NCBI RefSeq assembly: GCF_019219025.1
Contig: NZ_JAHUWN010000006.1
Coordinates: 204,294 to 268,293, forward strand
From: Bacillus sp. sid0103
GTDB lineage: Bacteria > Bacillota > Bacilli > Bacillales_B > DSM-18226
DNA length: 64,000 nucleotides
Direction of reading: 5' to 3'
Position numbers and translations under genes: made by a program. Position 1 is the first letter of the stretch, and every line of letters begins with the position of its first letter. Under the pieces are notes generated by a model. That model worked only from the letters and a program-made list of their open reading frames with translations, had not been told where the DNA came from and ran no database searches. This document shows positions 8,310 through 16,091 of the stretch, piece by piece.

Positions 8310-8789
8310 ATGAAATCTGTGTTGAAAATTGAACTAGAAGAAGCAAAGTTAATGATTGAGGCGGCTAAGAAAAAATCAGAAGAGATCAATGTCCTTGAAA
8401 CAATCGCTATTGTTGATGATGGCGGAAACCTGATTGCATTAGAACGCATGAACGGAGCACGCATCACTGGACCAGAAATTTCGATTGCTAAAGCCTACAC
8501 GGCAGCGGGCCATAAACGCTCGACCCATTTATTTAACAAGGAGCCGAATGGACCTGCACTTCCTGGAAATGAAGCCTTTGGAATTCAGCAAATGCTGCCA
8601 GGAAAGTTTGCTATTTTTGTTGGCGGGTTTCCGATTGTTGTCAATGGCGAAGTAGTAGGTGGAATTGGAGTAAGCGGCGGAAACGGCGAGCAAGACACGG
8701 CCGTGGGTACAGCTGCACTGCAGGCACTACAGACCTATCTAGAAAGAGATGGGCTGGAGGTAATTACTGAAGCCGATATAAAAAAATAA
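8310..8789 (+). CDS. GlcG/HbpS-like protein (DUF336)
   Basis: A 159-residue protein starting at ATG after AAAGGAGA, 29 bp behind the aldehyde dehydrogenase gene. It has the family's features: VDDGGNLIALERMNGA, the PGNEAFGIQQMLPGKFAIFVGGFPI loop, and the Gly-rich GGIGVSGGNGEQD near the end. Members bind heme or cobalamin, or accompany diol and glycolate catabolism, but their biochemical role is mostly unclear. Its steady linkage to oxidative catabolic genes fits here. It is probably transcribed with the aldehyde dehydrogenase gene. Confidence 0.8.
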   Translation: MKSVLKIELEEAKLMIEAAKKKSEEINVLETIAIVDDGGNLIALERMNGARITGPEISIAKAYTAAGHKRSTHLFNKEPNGPALPGNEAFGIQQMLPGKFAIFVGGFPIVVNGEVVGGIGVSGGNGEQDTAVGTAALQALQTYLERDGLEVITEADIKK

Positions 8790-8797
8790 TTAGATCC

Positions 8798-8836
8798 GGA
8801 CCTCATTCCTGAATTGTTTTTAACAGGATGGGGTCT
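8798..8836 (+). terminator. Possible weak terminator or hairpin
   Basis: GACCTCATTCCTG and CAGGATGGGGTC pair with few mismatches, but no strong T tract follows. It separates the GlcG-like gene from the ChrA pair. Confidence 0.35.
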
Positions 8837-8879
8837 ATCTTAATCTGGCGTTCTATTAAAAAAAGAGTAAAAATGTTAT

Positions 8880-8892
8880 ATTGGTATAAAAA
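8880..8892. promoter_or_regulatory. Degenerate operator site before the ChrA pair
   Basis: Reads ATTGGTATAAAAA, which keeps one half of TTTGGTATACAAA and loses the C of the core. It may be a weak site or chance. Confidence 0.3.
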
Positions 8893-8905
8893 GGGGGAGA
8901 ATCAA

Positions 8906-9502
8906 CTGAAAACATATCTTGAGTTAGCTATTGGATTTGCCCGCACCGGTGTGACTGGTTATGGGGGCGGACCCTCGACTATACCGTTGATTGAATTTGA
9001 AGCTGTTAAAAAATACAAGTGGATGAACGAAGAAGAATTTGTAGAAATCCTGGCATTAGCCAACACATTACCTGGACCAATTGCCACCAAAATGGCGGCG
9101 TATATCGGTTATAAAGTGAAGGGATATTTAGGGGCTACTGTTGCCATTCTAACTCATATTCTGCCTTCCATTATTGCCATGATTGCCTTATTGGGTGTGC
9201 TTTATTCCTATAAGGAATCACCGATTGTAAGTGGGATGGTTCAAGGGGTTACACCTGTGATTGGCTTTATGCTCTTGGAGATGGCTTATCGTTTTTTCCA
9301 AAATGGCCGGAAAGGCTTAGGTTTTCCGATCATGCTCACGCTATCGATCGTTTCTTTAATTGTTGTTCAGTTCCTTGGATTACATCCCGGAATCTTAATT
9401 GCTGTATTTCTGATCGCTGCCTTTATCATTGCGGATCGAAAGGAAAAAGCGGCAAAAACTGCTGCTGAGATGGTTCTTCAGAGAAAGGAAAAAAGTTCAT
9501 GA
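8906..9502 (+). CDS. ChrA-type (CHR) transporter, first half
   Basis: I place the start at CTG 8906, seven bases after AGGGGGAG. The in-frame ATG at 8873 has no ribosome site, and the longest frame starts inside a hairpin. The 198-residue single CHR domain has the GYGGGPSTIPLIE signature, the LPGPIATKMA motif and about six membrane segments. Short CHR proteins act as pairs; the partner gene overlaps by 4 bp. Characterised ChrA proteins export chromate, but in a catabolic island with no sulfate or chromate genes the pair may move an organic anion instead (inference). Confidence 0.75.
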   Translation: MKTYLELAIGFARTGVTGYGGGPSTIPLIEFEAVKKYKWMNEEEFVEILALANTLPGPIATKMAAYIGYKVKGYLGATVAILTHILPSIIAMIALLGVLYSYKESPIVSGMVQGVTPVIGFMLLEMAYRFFQNGRKGLGFPIMLTLSIVSLIVVQFLGLHPGILIAVFLIAAFIIADRKEKAAKTAAEMVLQRKEKSS

Positions 9503-10029
9503 TCTATTTGCATATCTTTTGGTCGTTTTTTATTGCGAATTTATTAGGTTACGGAGGCGGTCCTGCAACCATTCCATTAATTCAAAATGAAGTGGTTAAC
9601 CATTACCACTGGATGAGTCTATCCGAGTTTGGGGATGTATTAGCGATTGCAAATGCCCTGCCTGGTCCGATTGCCACCAAAATGGGCGGCTATATCGGTT
9701 ACCAACTAGGAGGAGTTCTCGGTGCAACCATTGCGCTAATTGCAACCGTTCTTCCTTCTGCACTTGCTGTTATTTTACTATTTAAGTTTATTAATCTATT
9801 TAAAGGGTCTCCAAAAGTAGCGCTTATGACAAAGTCTGTTCAGCCGATTATTTTCATTTTACTCGCTGTGATGGCCTATCAGTTCTTTTTAACTGCCTAT
9901 GAAAAAAGTGGTCTTTTTCACTTAATCTTATTGGCTGTGGTTAGTTATTTTGCTTTAATTAAAATCAAAATGCACCCATCCCTGTTAATTGTTTGCTGCT
10001 TAGTCTATGGTGGAGTTTTTCTCTCGTAA
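9499..10029 (+). CDS. ChrA-type (CHR) transporter, second half
   Basis: A 176-residue single CHR domain starting at ATG that overlaps the first half by ATGA, implying translational coupling. It repeats the same motifs (GYGGGPATIPLIQ, LPGPIATKMG) and six or so membrane spans. The two halves are expected to form a heterodimer in the cytoplasmic membrane with antiparallel topology. The next gene is the GntR regulator 43 bp downstream, so all three may form one transcript. Confidence 0.8.
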   Translation: MIYLHIFWSFFIANLLGYGGGPATIPLIQNEVVNHYHWMSLSEFGDVLAIANALPGPIATKMGGYIGYQLGGVLGATIALIATVLPSALAVILLFKFINLFKGSPKVALMTKSVQPIIFILLAVMAYQFFLTAYEKSGLFHLILLAVVSYFALIKIKMHPSLLIVCCLVYGGVFLS

Positions 10030-10072
10030 GCCGGAATGTTAAAAAATAATATAAAATGAGCGGGTGGAAGTT

Positions 10073-10774
10073 ATGGACTTAAGATGGGAGGAAAACAATC
10101 TTTTATCGATTCGTGAGCATGCATATAACTATTTAAAGGAAATGATTCTCGAGGGCGAATTAAAAGCAGGCGATCGGTTAATTGAACGGGAGCTGGCTGG
10201 GAAATTAGGCATCAGCCGTACCCCAATTCGAGAAGCATTGTTCCGCTTGGAATCCCAGGGTTTTGTAAAAACAGTACCCCGTAAAGGTGTCGTCGTCTCG
10301 AATATTTCCGAGAATGAAGTCATCGAGGTATTTACAATCCTTGCTTCATTAGAAGTCCTTGCCGTTAAATTGGCCGCGGGACGGATGGATAAAGAAACAC
10401 AACTAGAATTGGATCAAAAGATCGAAGAGTTGATGGAGTTAAAAGATCAAGCGGAAGAAAACTTTAATTTTGAACATATTCAAATGAATCGTCTCATTAA
10501 TAAAGCATCGAAAAGCCCTAAACTATTTGAGATTCTCTCTGGCCTGATTGACTATATACATATGGCTGCAAATATGGGATATGAGACACCAGGTAGAAGA
10601 GAAGAATCATTAAAGGAACATATCGATATCATGAAAGCCTTGCGGGATAAAGAAGCGGAAATGGCTGAGTATTTAATGAGAATTCATATTGAAAACTCGA
10701 AAAAAGCTTATATCACCTATATCAAAAATTTAAAACAAAAGCTTTCTAAAAAAGAAAAACTGATGTCCACTTGA
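10073..10774 (+). CDS. GntR-family regulator (FadR/VanR subfamily), probable regulator of the island
   Basis: ATG at 10073 was chosen because the upstream GTG (10064) lies in the GGGTGG ribosome site. The 233 residues have an N-terminal winged helix (YLKEMILEGELKAGDRLIERELAGKLGISRTPIREAL) and an all-helical FCD-type effector domain. FadR-type regulators commonly bind short palindromes of the TGGTATACCA kind. At least seven TTTGGTATACAAA-like sites occur between 3489 and 10931, so this is the obvious candidate to bind them (inference). An intermediate or substrate carrying a carboxylate is the usual FCD ligand. Confidence 0.85.
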   Translation: MDLRWEENNLLSIREHAYNYLKEMILEGELKAGDRLIERELAGKLGISRTPIREALFRLESQGFVKTVPRKGVVVSNISENEVIEVFTILASLEVLAVKLAAGRMDKETQLELDQKIEELMELKDQAEENFNFEHIQMNRLINKASKSPKLFEILSGLIDYIHMAANMGYETPGRREESLKEHIDIMKALRDKEAEMAEYLMRIHIENSKKAYITYIKNLKQKLSKKEKLMST

Positions 10775-10821
10775 TCGATTACTCAAAGCGATCTCGGAGC
10801 GATTTGGTACCCATAGATGAT

Positions 10822-10860
10822 GACCACACCTGTCCTGCGGATGTGGTCTTCTATTTATCT
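10822..10860 (+). terminator. Terminator after the GntR gene
   Basis: GACCACA and TGTGGTC arms, followed by a T-rich stretch. Confidence 0.6.
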
Positions 10861-10911
10861 TTTAAAAAAATCAAAAGATTTAAAATATTATATTGTCTGA
10901 TAATTTTAAAT

Positions 10912-10931
10912 ATGGTATATTGTATACCAAG
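10912..10931. promoter_or_regulatory. Operator site 7 (double half-site) of the regulon
   Basis: ATGGTATA is followed immediately by TTGTATACCAAG, giving overlapping inverted half-sites 29 bp before the second ferredoxin start. Confidence 0.6.
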
Positions 10932-10959
10932 AAGATAAATTAAAGGGAGGATACGAGGC

Positions 10960-11307
10960 ATGCCAAAAATAAATTTCATTAATAGCAATAAACAATTAGA
11001 GGTACCAGAGGATTCGAATATTTTGAGGATGTCCCTTCGTTACGATGGCGAACTCCCGAACCGATGTGGCGGAGGAATTTGCGGCAGCTGCGTTTTTAAA
11101 ACGGAGGAAGGCGCAGAGTTCTTAGATAAAGTTAAGGTCCAGGAAAGAAGAAAATTAGGCGAAGAATGGTTAAAAGAAGGATATCGCCTCGGCTGTCAAA
11201 CCTTTGTGACAAATGGAGATATTTCGATTTCTTGGGATGATGCATTTACAGAAGTAGTGAAAAAGAGAAAGCCGGATAAAATTCAAAAAGAAGTTTCTAC
11301 CATTTAG
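10960..11307 (+). CDS. 2Fe-2S ferredoxin, copy 2
   Basis: A 115-residue protein starting at ATG after AAAGGGAGG. The cluster ligands are CGGGICGSC (C-x4-C-x2-C) plus a fourth cysteine in YRLGCQT. It differs clearly from the first ferredoxin (4543), so it is not a recent duplicate. Its own operator site and its place after the regulator gene tie it to the same regulon. Two carriers of different potential or partner could serve the HDO and another oxidoreductase (inference). Confidence 0.85.
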   Translation: MPKINFINSNKQLEVPEDSNILRMSLRYDGELPNRCGGGICGSCVFKTEEGAEFLDKVKVQERRKLGEEWLKEGYRLGCQTFVTNGDISISWDDAFTEVVKKRKPDKIQKEVSTI

Positions 11308-11345
11308 GAACGTGAAAATGAAAAATATAAATTCGGGGTGAGAAC

Positions 11346-11525
11346 ATGTGGGCCTGTAATCGACATATGAAAGAAATACTAACCTTCTTAGATACTCCCC
11401 ATATTAGCAAAGCTTCCTATCAAATAAAATGTTCACTATGCGATAATCATGCACTAGCAAAAATCTATTACACACATAAACCATTACAGTTTAAAAAGAA
11501 TAAAAAATTACGTGCCTTTGCTTAG
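11346..11525 (+). CDS. CxxH/CxxC small protein
   Basis: A 59-codon ORF beginning at ATG 11346 behind GGGGTGAG. The product contains CNRH near the N-terminus and CSLC near residue 29, matching the Bacillus CxxH/CxxC protein family (about 60 residues), which probably folds around one zinc ion. Function is unknown. The family's usual neighbour, as I recall it, is the rlmH region; here it is detached and lies 38 bp after the second ferredoxin gene, so it may share that transcript. Confidence 0.65.
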   Translation: MWACNRHMKEILTFLDTPHISKASYQIKCSLCDNHALAKIYYTHKPLQFKKNKKLRAFA

Positions 11526-11594
11526 TATCAATAATACCTGCCCCCCAGTGCTTTAAAGGTATAAAGTAGTGGGGTACATGTACCGAAAACAGAC

Positions 11595-11628
11595 AAAGCG
11601 ATGAGTTTTTATGACTCATCGCTTTTTT
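11595..11628 (+). terminator. Strong Rho-independent terminator
   Basis: AAAGCGATGAGT and ACTCATCGCTTT, with T6. Confidence 0.85.
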
Positions 11629-11680
11629 CTCGATATAATAGATAGTGCTTGAGAAAGAGGTTTAAAAGGAGTAATAACCG

Positions 11681-12454
11681 ATGAAAAATAACGTGATCCA
11701 AAACTGTACCAGTATTATCAGGAACTCAAAGAACATCGTAGTACTCACAGGTGCTGGAATTAGCACAGAATCAGGCATTAAAGACTTTCGCTCGAGAAAC
11801 GGTGTTTATCAAATGGCACCCGAATATATCCTTTCCCTGGATTATTTTTATCATTATCCACGAGAGTTTTATCAGTTTGCCTTCGAGAATCTATACCATC
11901 CCGATGCAGTTCCGAATCTTGGGCATGAAATCCTCGCAAAGTGGGAAAGGGAAGGGAAAGTGTCAAGTATCATTACCCAAAATATAGATGGACTTCATCA
12001 AAAAGCTGGCAGTGGAAACGTGATTGAATTCCATGGCACTATGAAAAGTGCTTCGTGTTTAAATTGCGGGAATAGCTATACGACCGAAGAAATGGTAAAT
12101 CGTCTCCAGACTGTAGATGAATTCTATGTCTGTGACCAGTGTAATACCCGCTATAAACAAGAGCGTTTCATTAAGCCTGACGTTGTTTTGTTTGGTGATA
12201 CAGGCAAGTGGTTTACGGTTGAGGGGTTTGACCAAATTTTAAATTCGATTCGTGATGCTGATTGTCTATTGGTGTTAGGGTCGAGTATGAAAGTAACGCC
12301 ATTTTCTACATTTCCTCAATATAGACGGCAGCACATACCAATGATCATTATTAATTTAGGAGAAACACCTTATGACACTGACAGGAATACTTTTGTCTTA
12401 CCTGAGTCCATCGGGAAATCCTTGGCGTTGTTGGATGATAACCAAGAATCTTGA
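11681..12454 (+). CDS. cobB: NAD-dependent protein deacylase (sirtuin)
   Basis: A 257-residue sirtuin. Visible are the NAD-binding GAGIS motif with FR, QNIDGLHQKAG, the catalytic histidine in EFHGT, the zinc ribbon CLNC plus CDQC, and GSSMKV. It removes acyl groups from lysines and releases nicotinamide and O-acyl-ADP-ribose. Bacillus species encode one or two such enzymes (SrtN-like). It starts at ATG 11681 after AAAAGGAG and stands alone between terminators, so no partner is implied. Confidence 0.9.
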   Translation: MKNNVIQNCTSIIRNSKNIVVLTGAGISTESGIKDFRSRNGVYQMAPEYILSLDYFYHYPREFYQFAFENLYHPDAVPNLGHEILAKWEREGKVSSIITQNIDGLHQKAGSGNVIEFHGTMKSASCLNCGNSYTTEEMVNRLQTVDEFYVCDQCNTRYKQERFIKPDVVLFGDTGKWFTVEGFDQILNSIRDADCLLVLGSSMKVTPFSTFPQYRRQHIPMIIINLGETPYDTDRNTFVLPESIGKSLALLDDNQES

Positions 12455-12523
12455 TGGCAAGTAGATAGGTTTATATAAAAAAGTAATGTTAATTTACTAT
12501 ACAGATTAAGGTTGGTGGTAGTC

Positions 12524-13162
12524 GTGAGTGAGAGCAATCAGTATGTGTGGTATGCGAGTTATGGTTCAAATCTTAATAAGGATCGATTTTTGTGTTATAT
12601 CAAGGGCGGGAGTCCCGCGGGTTCCACAAGGGTGGAGACAGGCTGTAAAGATTCTTCACTGCCAATTGCGGAGTCTTCTTTTACAATCAATTATCCGCTT
12701 TACTTTGCAAAAGAGGCAGCAGGATGGCAATCACAAGGAGTGGCCTTTATTGGATTAAACCACGAAAAGGATACTGTAACCTATAGCAAAAAATATTTAA
12801 TCACGATCGAACAGTTTTTAGATGTGGTCCAACAAGAGAACAGCGGAGAATTTTTCAAGATTGATTTAAACGAAGTAAAAAAGACTGGGTCAAAAATATT
12901 TAGAGACAGTTCTTGGTATGGAAATATTATTTATCTTGGTGAATACAATGGATACCCTATTTTCACCTTCACTGCTCCGTGGAATCGGGCTGAAGTGGAA
13001 ATTACGAAGCCTTCCCATTACTATTTAGCAACCATTATTAAAGGCTTAAAAACATTGTATACGAATGAAGAAATCTATCTTTATCTTCAAAACAAACCTG
13101 GCGTAAAGGATTTCTATTCGACTGATGAATTAATGACAGTTATCTCTGCCAGGGAGTCTTAA
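12524..13162 (+). CDS. YGSNL-motif protein (gamma-glutamylcyclotransferase-like fold)
   Basis: GTG at 12524 follows AAGGTTGGTGG; frames reaching further upstream overlap this site. The 212-residue product begins with VWYASYGSNLNKDRF, the signature of gamma-glutamylcyclotransferase-like proteins, where the YGSN loop forms part of the active site. It is longer than the usual cyclotransferase and the rest is not well matched, so activity is uncertain. It appears as an isolated gene converging on the CAP-domain gene. Confidence 0.55.
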   Translation: MSESNQYVWYASYGSNLNKDRFLCYIKGGSPAGSTRVETGCKDSSLPIAESSFTINYPLYFAKEAAGWQSQGVAFIGLNHEKDTVTYSKKYLITIEQFLDVVQQENSGEFFKIDLNEVKKTGSKIFRDSSWYGNIIYLGEYNGYPIFTFTAPWNRAEVEITKPSHYYLATIIKGLKTLYTNEEIYLYLQNKPGVKDFYSTDELMTVISARES

Positions 13163-13174
13163 CGGAAAAAACGA

Positions 13175-13197
13175 AACCTTCCTATAGGAAGGTTTTG
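13175..13197. terminator. Bidirectional terminator
   Basis: AAACCTTCC, TATA, GGAAGGTTTT between convergent genes. Confidence 0.75.
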
Positions 13198-13206
13198 TGC
13201 GTATAT

Positions 13207-14352
13207 CTACTTTGCAAAGAAGTTTTCCGTATAGTAGGGCTGTGATTCATTATTAAAAGCGACGCCGACTCCTAAATACTCATAACCTGCCCGCAAGATA
13301 TTTTCCCGATGCCCAAGTGAATTCATTAAACCTTCATGGGCAAAAATGCTGCTAAATTGTCCATAGGCAAGGTTCTCACCTGCCAAATGAAAACTAATAT
13401 CATCTGCTTTCATCCGGTCAAACGGGGATTGGCCTTTCAAGTTGGTATGATCAAAGAACTGATGGACAGCCATATCAGTGCTATGTTTACGAGCCGTTTC
13501 CCGAACATGTTCATCCCATGTCAGGACAGGAAGTTTATGATTGACCCGTGCCGCATTGGTCAAATCAAATAACTGATATTCAAAGCCTTCTTTTAAAGCT
13601 GCATTTCCTTTCGTGTAAAAATCTGTTTTCTCCTCTTCAAAATCTTTGCCCACCAACTGCATTGCCGTCACCGTATTATTTTCATGTTTATCATAAAAGA
13701 CAGTTACATACGTTCCATCGACCAGGAACAAATCATTGTCGCTATTTTCCTCTAGTTGATACACAGTGAATCCTTTTTGAATTTTGGTTAATGGCTCCCC
13801 AAGTTTTTCCCGTACAGTTTTCCTCGAACTTCCAAGCTTGATTCCGTTCGTTGAAGAAATTAAATCCTGATTCGTATATATTCCAGCAGCTTTGTTGTTT
13901 TCGTCATACATAACCATAAAGAAATCATGATAATCTTGATGATAGGTATTCCAATCAGTCCCATATTCATTAAGGGATGAACGATTTGCCTTTCCTAAAT
14001 TATGTTCAATATCTTCTTTTAGATTGCCAATTTCAACATTATGAATCGAGAATACTTGTTCAGTAGGGACTGTTAAGTCAACTTTATCTGTCTCTTTTTC
14101 CTGCTGTTGTGGATTTTGTTTAGGAAGAGGGAGTTCTCTTACTTGTGCTCCAATCTGTTTCACTAATTGTTGAACTTTTTCATAAAAACTGTTCAGTGTT
14201 TCTACTATTTCAGGATTATCTTTTACATTTATTTCAGATTGAATAGAATCAATCGTTTGGTTGATATTATTTTTTTCCAATTGCTTGTCAATAACAGGTA
14301 GTGAAAATTTAAATAAAAGAATAAATGAGATAATCGCGAGAAATCGTATCAT
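13207..14352 (-). CDS. Secreted or membrane-anchored CAP (SCP/PR-1) domain protein
   Basis: A 381-residue protein with an N-terminal hydrophobic anchor (FLAIISFILLFKFSL), a low-complexity linker, a central CAP-associated domain (about residues 105-240) and a C-terminal CAP domain. The CAP domain shows HSTDMAVHQFFDHTN, GENLAYG, HEGLMNSLGHRENIL and VGVAF. The same architecture occurs in B. subtilis YlbC and YkwD-type proteins, whose function at the cell surface is not settled. ATG at 14352 has a GGAGGAAAAA ribosome site. Confidence 0.8.
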   Translation of the reverse strand: MIRFLAIISFILLFKFSLPVIDKQLEKNNINQTIDSIQSEINVKDNPEIVETLNSFYEKVQQLVKQIGAQVRELPLPKQNPQQQEKETDKVDLTVPTEQVFSIHNVEIGNLKEDIEHNLGKANRSSLNEYGTDWNTYHQDYHDFFMVMYDENNKAAGIYTNQDLISSTNGIKLGSSRKTVREKLGEPLTKIQKGFTVYQLEENSDNDLFLVDGTYVTVFYDKHENNTVTAMQLVGKDFEEEKTDFYTKGNAALKEGFEYQLFDLTNAARVNHKLPVLTWDEHVRETARKHSTDMAVHQFFDHTNLKGQSPFDRMKADDISFHLAGENLAYGQFSSIFAHEGLMNSLGHRENILRAGYEYLGVGVAFNNESQPYYTENFFAK

Positions 14353-14470
14353 GTTCTTTTTCCTCCATTTCTATTAGAATTGTAGCCAATTTTGGTCGAA
14401 TGTATAAGTAATATGCTTGTGGGGAATAGAGAACTGCATTCGCCAAGTCAGAATTCGGAAGAATATCACA

Positions 14471-14505
14471 AAGGCACTATCTTTAAGTCGATAGCGCCTT
14501 TACTT
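14471..14505. terminator. Terminator hairpin
   Basis: AAGGCACTATC and GATAGCGCCTT pair almost perfectly downstream of the minus-strand regulator gene ending at 14539. Confidence 0.6.
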
Positions 14506-14538
14506 CTTAGATTATATAGGCAGATTCCTTTGTCATTC

Positions 14539-15858
14539 CTACTTTTTAGTCAATTCGGAAGTATTGGAGACTCGATAGATTTTCCTCGGGCGTCCCTTGG
14601 AGGAAGGTGCCTCATCTCCAATAATTTCTGCCATACCTTCTTCTACTAATCCTGTAAGGATTCGACGAGCATTTCTTGGGGTCATTTTTAGCCATTCGGC
14701 TACTTGAGTTGAAGTAATTGAACCATTTCCCATTCTATTCTGAACCGATAATATTTTATTAAACGTTGTAATCGTTATCCCGCTATTTTTAAGTTTTTCA
14801 CTTATTTCCTTATTTTCAGTCCGATATTGAAAGGAGATGGTTTCTTGTTCTTTTAATGGACCTTCGATTGTTCCATTATTATCCACCAAGAAAGCACAAA
14901 AAGAATCATAATTTTGAGCATGGTTTAGCGCAAGCCTAGCATTTTCTTCTGCTGTGAGGGCAGTATCACCGTAGCCAATTCCAATGTTGGATGGTAAATC
15001 TGCAATTAACGCCAATCTTTCCAAAAGTGAGGTAACCGAATTCTCCGGTTCTTCTAAAGAACCCCTAGTTGAAAAAATAACAAAGATTCCGATTCCAATC
15101 GTTACAAAAGATCCCGAAATGGATTCAGCAAAATTTAAAATAGCTGCCTGTATCTCTAAACTTAAGCGATGAATATCATATGAAACCATATTATGATCAG
15201 CTTTTTTTTCCATTCCTTGCACCTTCACAAGGATAGCCGCAATTTGTGATTGTTTAAAATGAATCGTTTCCCATTGTTGGACAGCAGATGACAATGTTCT
15301 ACGAATGTTACTTCTAGTCGGTGCAACCCAATAGGTTGTTATATTTTGTGAACTCAACTGATCATAGATAGAACGTAAACTTGTTATACTAATATCCACT
15401 TTTCCATCTTGAATAAGTTTTTGATGAAAAGCTAGTAGATTCTCAAGAGGAGTTTCATTGGTATACTCATGAACATAAATCTGGTCACTTGGTATACCAA
15501 GGTCACGATAGGTTTCATAAACGTCTCTTTCGGACAATGTATCAATACTTATTCGTTCTAAACTTCTTTGATCATTATAACCAATGTCAAATAAGGTCTT
15601 GGTTAAGCTAGCACCATCTAATTGAAGTAAAAAAAATGGTTGTTTTACAGCGCTCTTTTGAAACGGATTAAAAAGGGCAGGCCCAGCAAGGATCCATAGA
15701 TCAATTACTTGTTGATTGTTTAATACGATATTTGTTGCTTCTTCGGGTAACTGATAAATATATGGTACTGGCTGCAGCCGGTCACGATATTCATTGGCTA
15801 TTTCAGTAATTAGTTGGACAGAGTCAGTTGGTCCGATGATTCCGGCTCTTAGTTTCAA
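14539..15858 (-). CDS. Transcriptional regulator of the monooxygenase/importer island
   Basis: A 439-residue protein starting at TTG 15858 after AGGAGGGAAA. The last 75 residues form a winged helix (ITSTQVAEWLKMTPRNARRILTGL then a basic wing). Before it is a GGDEF/cyclase-like segment containing IGIGYGDTALTAEENARLAL, as in PucR/CdaR-type or GTP cyclohydrolase III-like domains. The N-terminal 200 residues look like a ligand-sensing domain. I do not recognise a named family. It diverges from the HpaC-like gene and is the natural candidate to bind the TTAAGGA-N5-TCCTTAA elements (inference). Two GTATAC palindromes, one a perfect 14-mer at 15488-15501, occur within its coding sequence. Confidence 0.65.
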   Translation of the reverse strand: MKLRAGIIGPTDSVQLITEIANEYRDRLQPVPYIYQLPEEATNIVLNNQQVIDLWILAGPALFNPFQKSAVKQPFFLLQLDGASLTKTLFDIGYNDQRSLERISIDTLSERDVYETYRDLGIPSDQIYVHEYTNETPLENLLAFHQKLIQDGKVDISITSLRSIYDQLSSQNITTYWVAPTRSNIRRTLSSAVQQWETIHFKQSQIAAILVKVQGMEKKADHNMVSYDIHRLSLEIQAAILNFAESISGSFVTIGIGIFVIFSTRGSLEEPENSVTSLLERLALIADLPSNIGIGYGDTALTAEENARLALNHAQNYDSFCAFLVDNNGTIEGPLKEQETISFQYRTENKEISEKLKNSGITITTFNKILSVQNRMGNGSITSTQVAEWLKMTPRNARRILTGLVEEGMAEIIGDEAPSSKGRPRKIYRVSNTSELTKK

Positions 15859-16003
15859 AAATTTCCCTCCTAATTGATATGGTTGGTTATTTCATTATAA
15901 CCATAATAAAACCCTTCGTAAAAAAGTTTTCATATTTTAAGAGTTTAACCAATTTCATATTAACACCCTCAAATTGATTGTAGTGAATTTTTAGAAAATT
16001 CTG

Positions 16004-16032
16004 TTGACAATAGTTTTAACGGGTTGTATAGT
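16004..16032 (+). promoter_or_regulatory. SigA-type promoter P1 of the monooxygenase operon
   Basis: TTGACA (16004), 17-bp spacer, TATAGT (16027). The upstream 16-mer GAATTTTTAGAAAATT (15985-16000) is repeated exactly before P2 at 19745. Confidence 0.75.
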
Positions 16033-16049
16033 CTTATTTAAGGAACATA

Positions 16050-16067
16050 TTAAGAAATATTCCGTAA
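16050..16067. promoter_or_regulatory. Operator O1 of the TTAAGGA-N5-TCCTTAA family
   Basis: TTAAGAAATATTCCGTAA, an imperfect inverted repeat just downstream of the P1 -10 box and therefore placed for repression. Its right half TCCGTAAATAAAA is shared with O2. Confidence 0.6.
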
Positions 16068-16091
16068 ATAAAATAACTAGGGGTGTTATGA

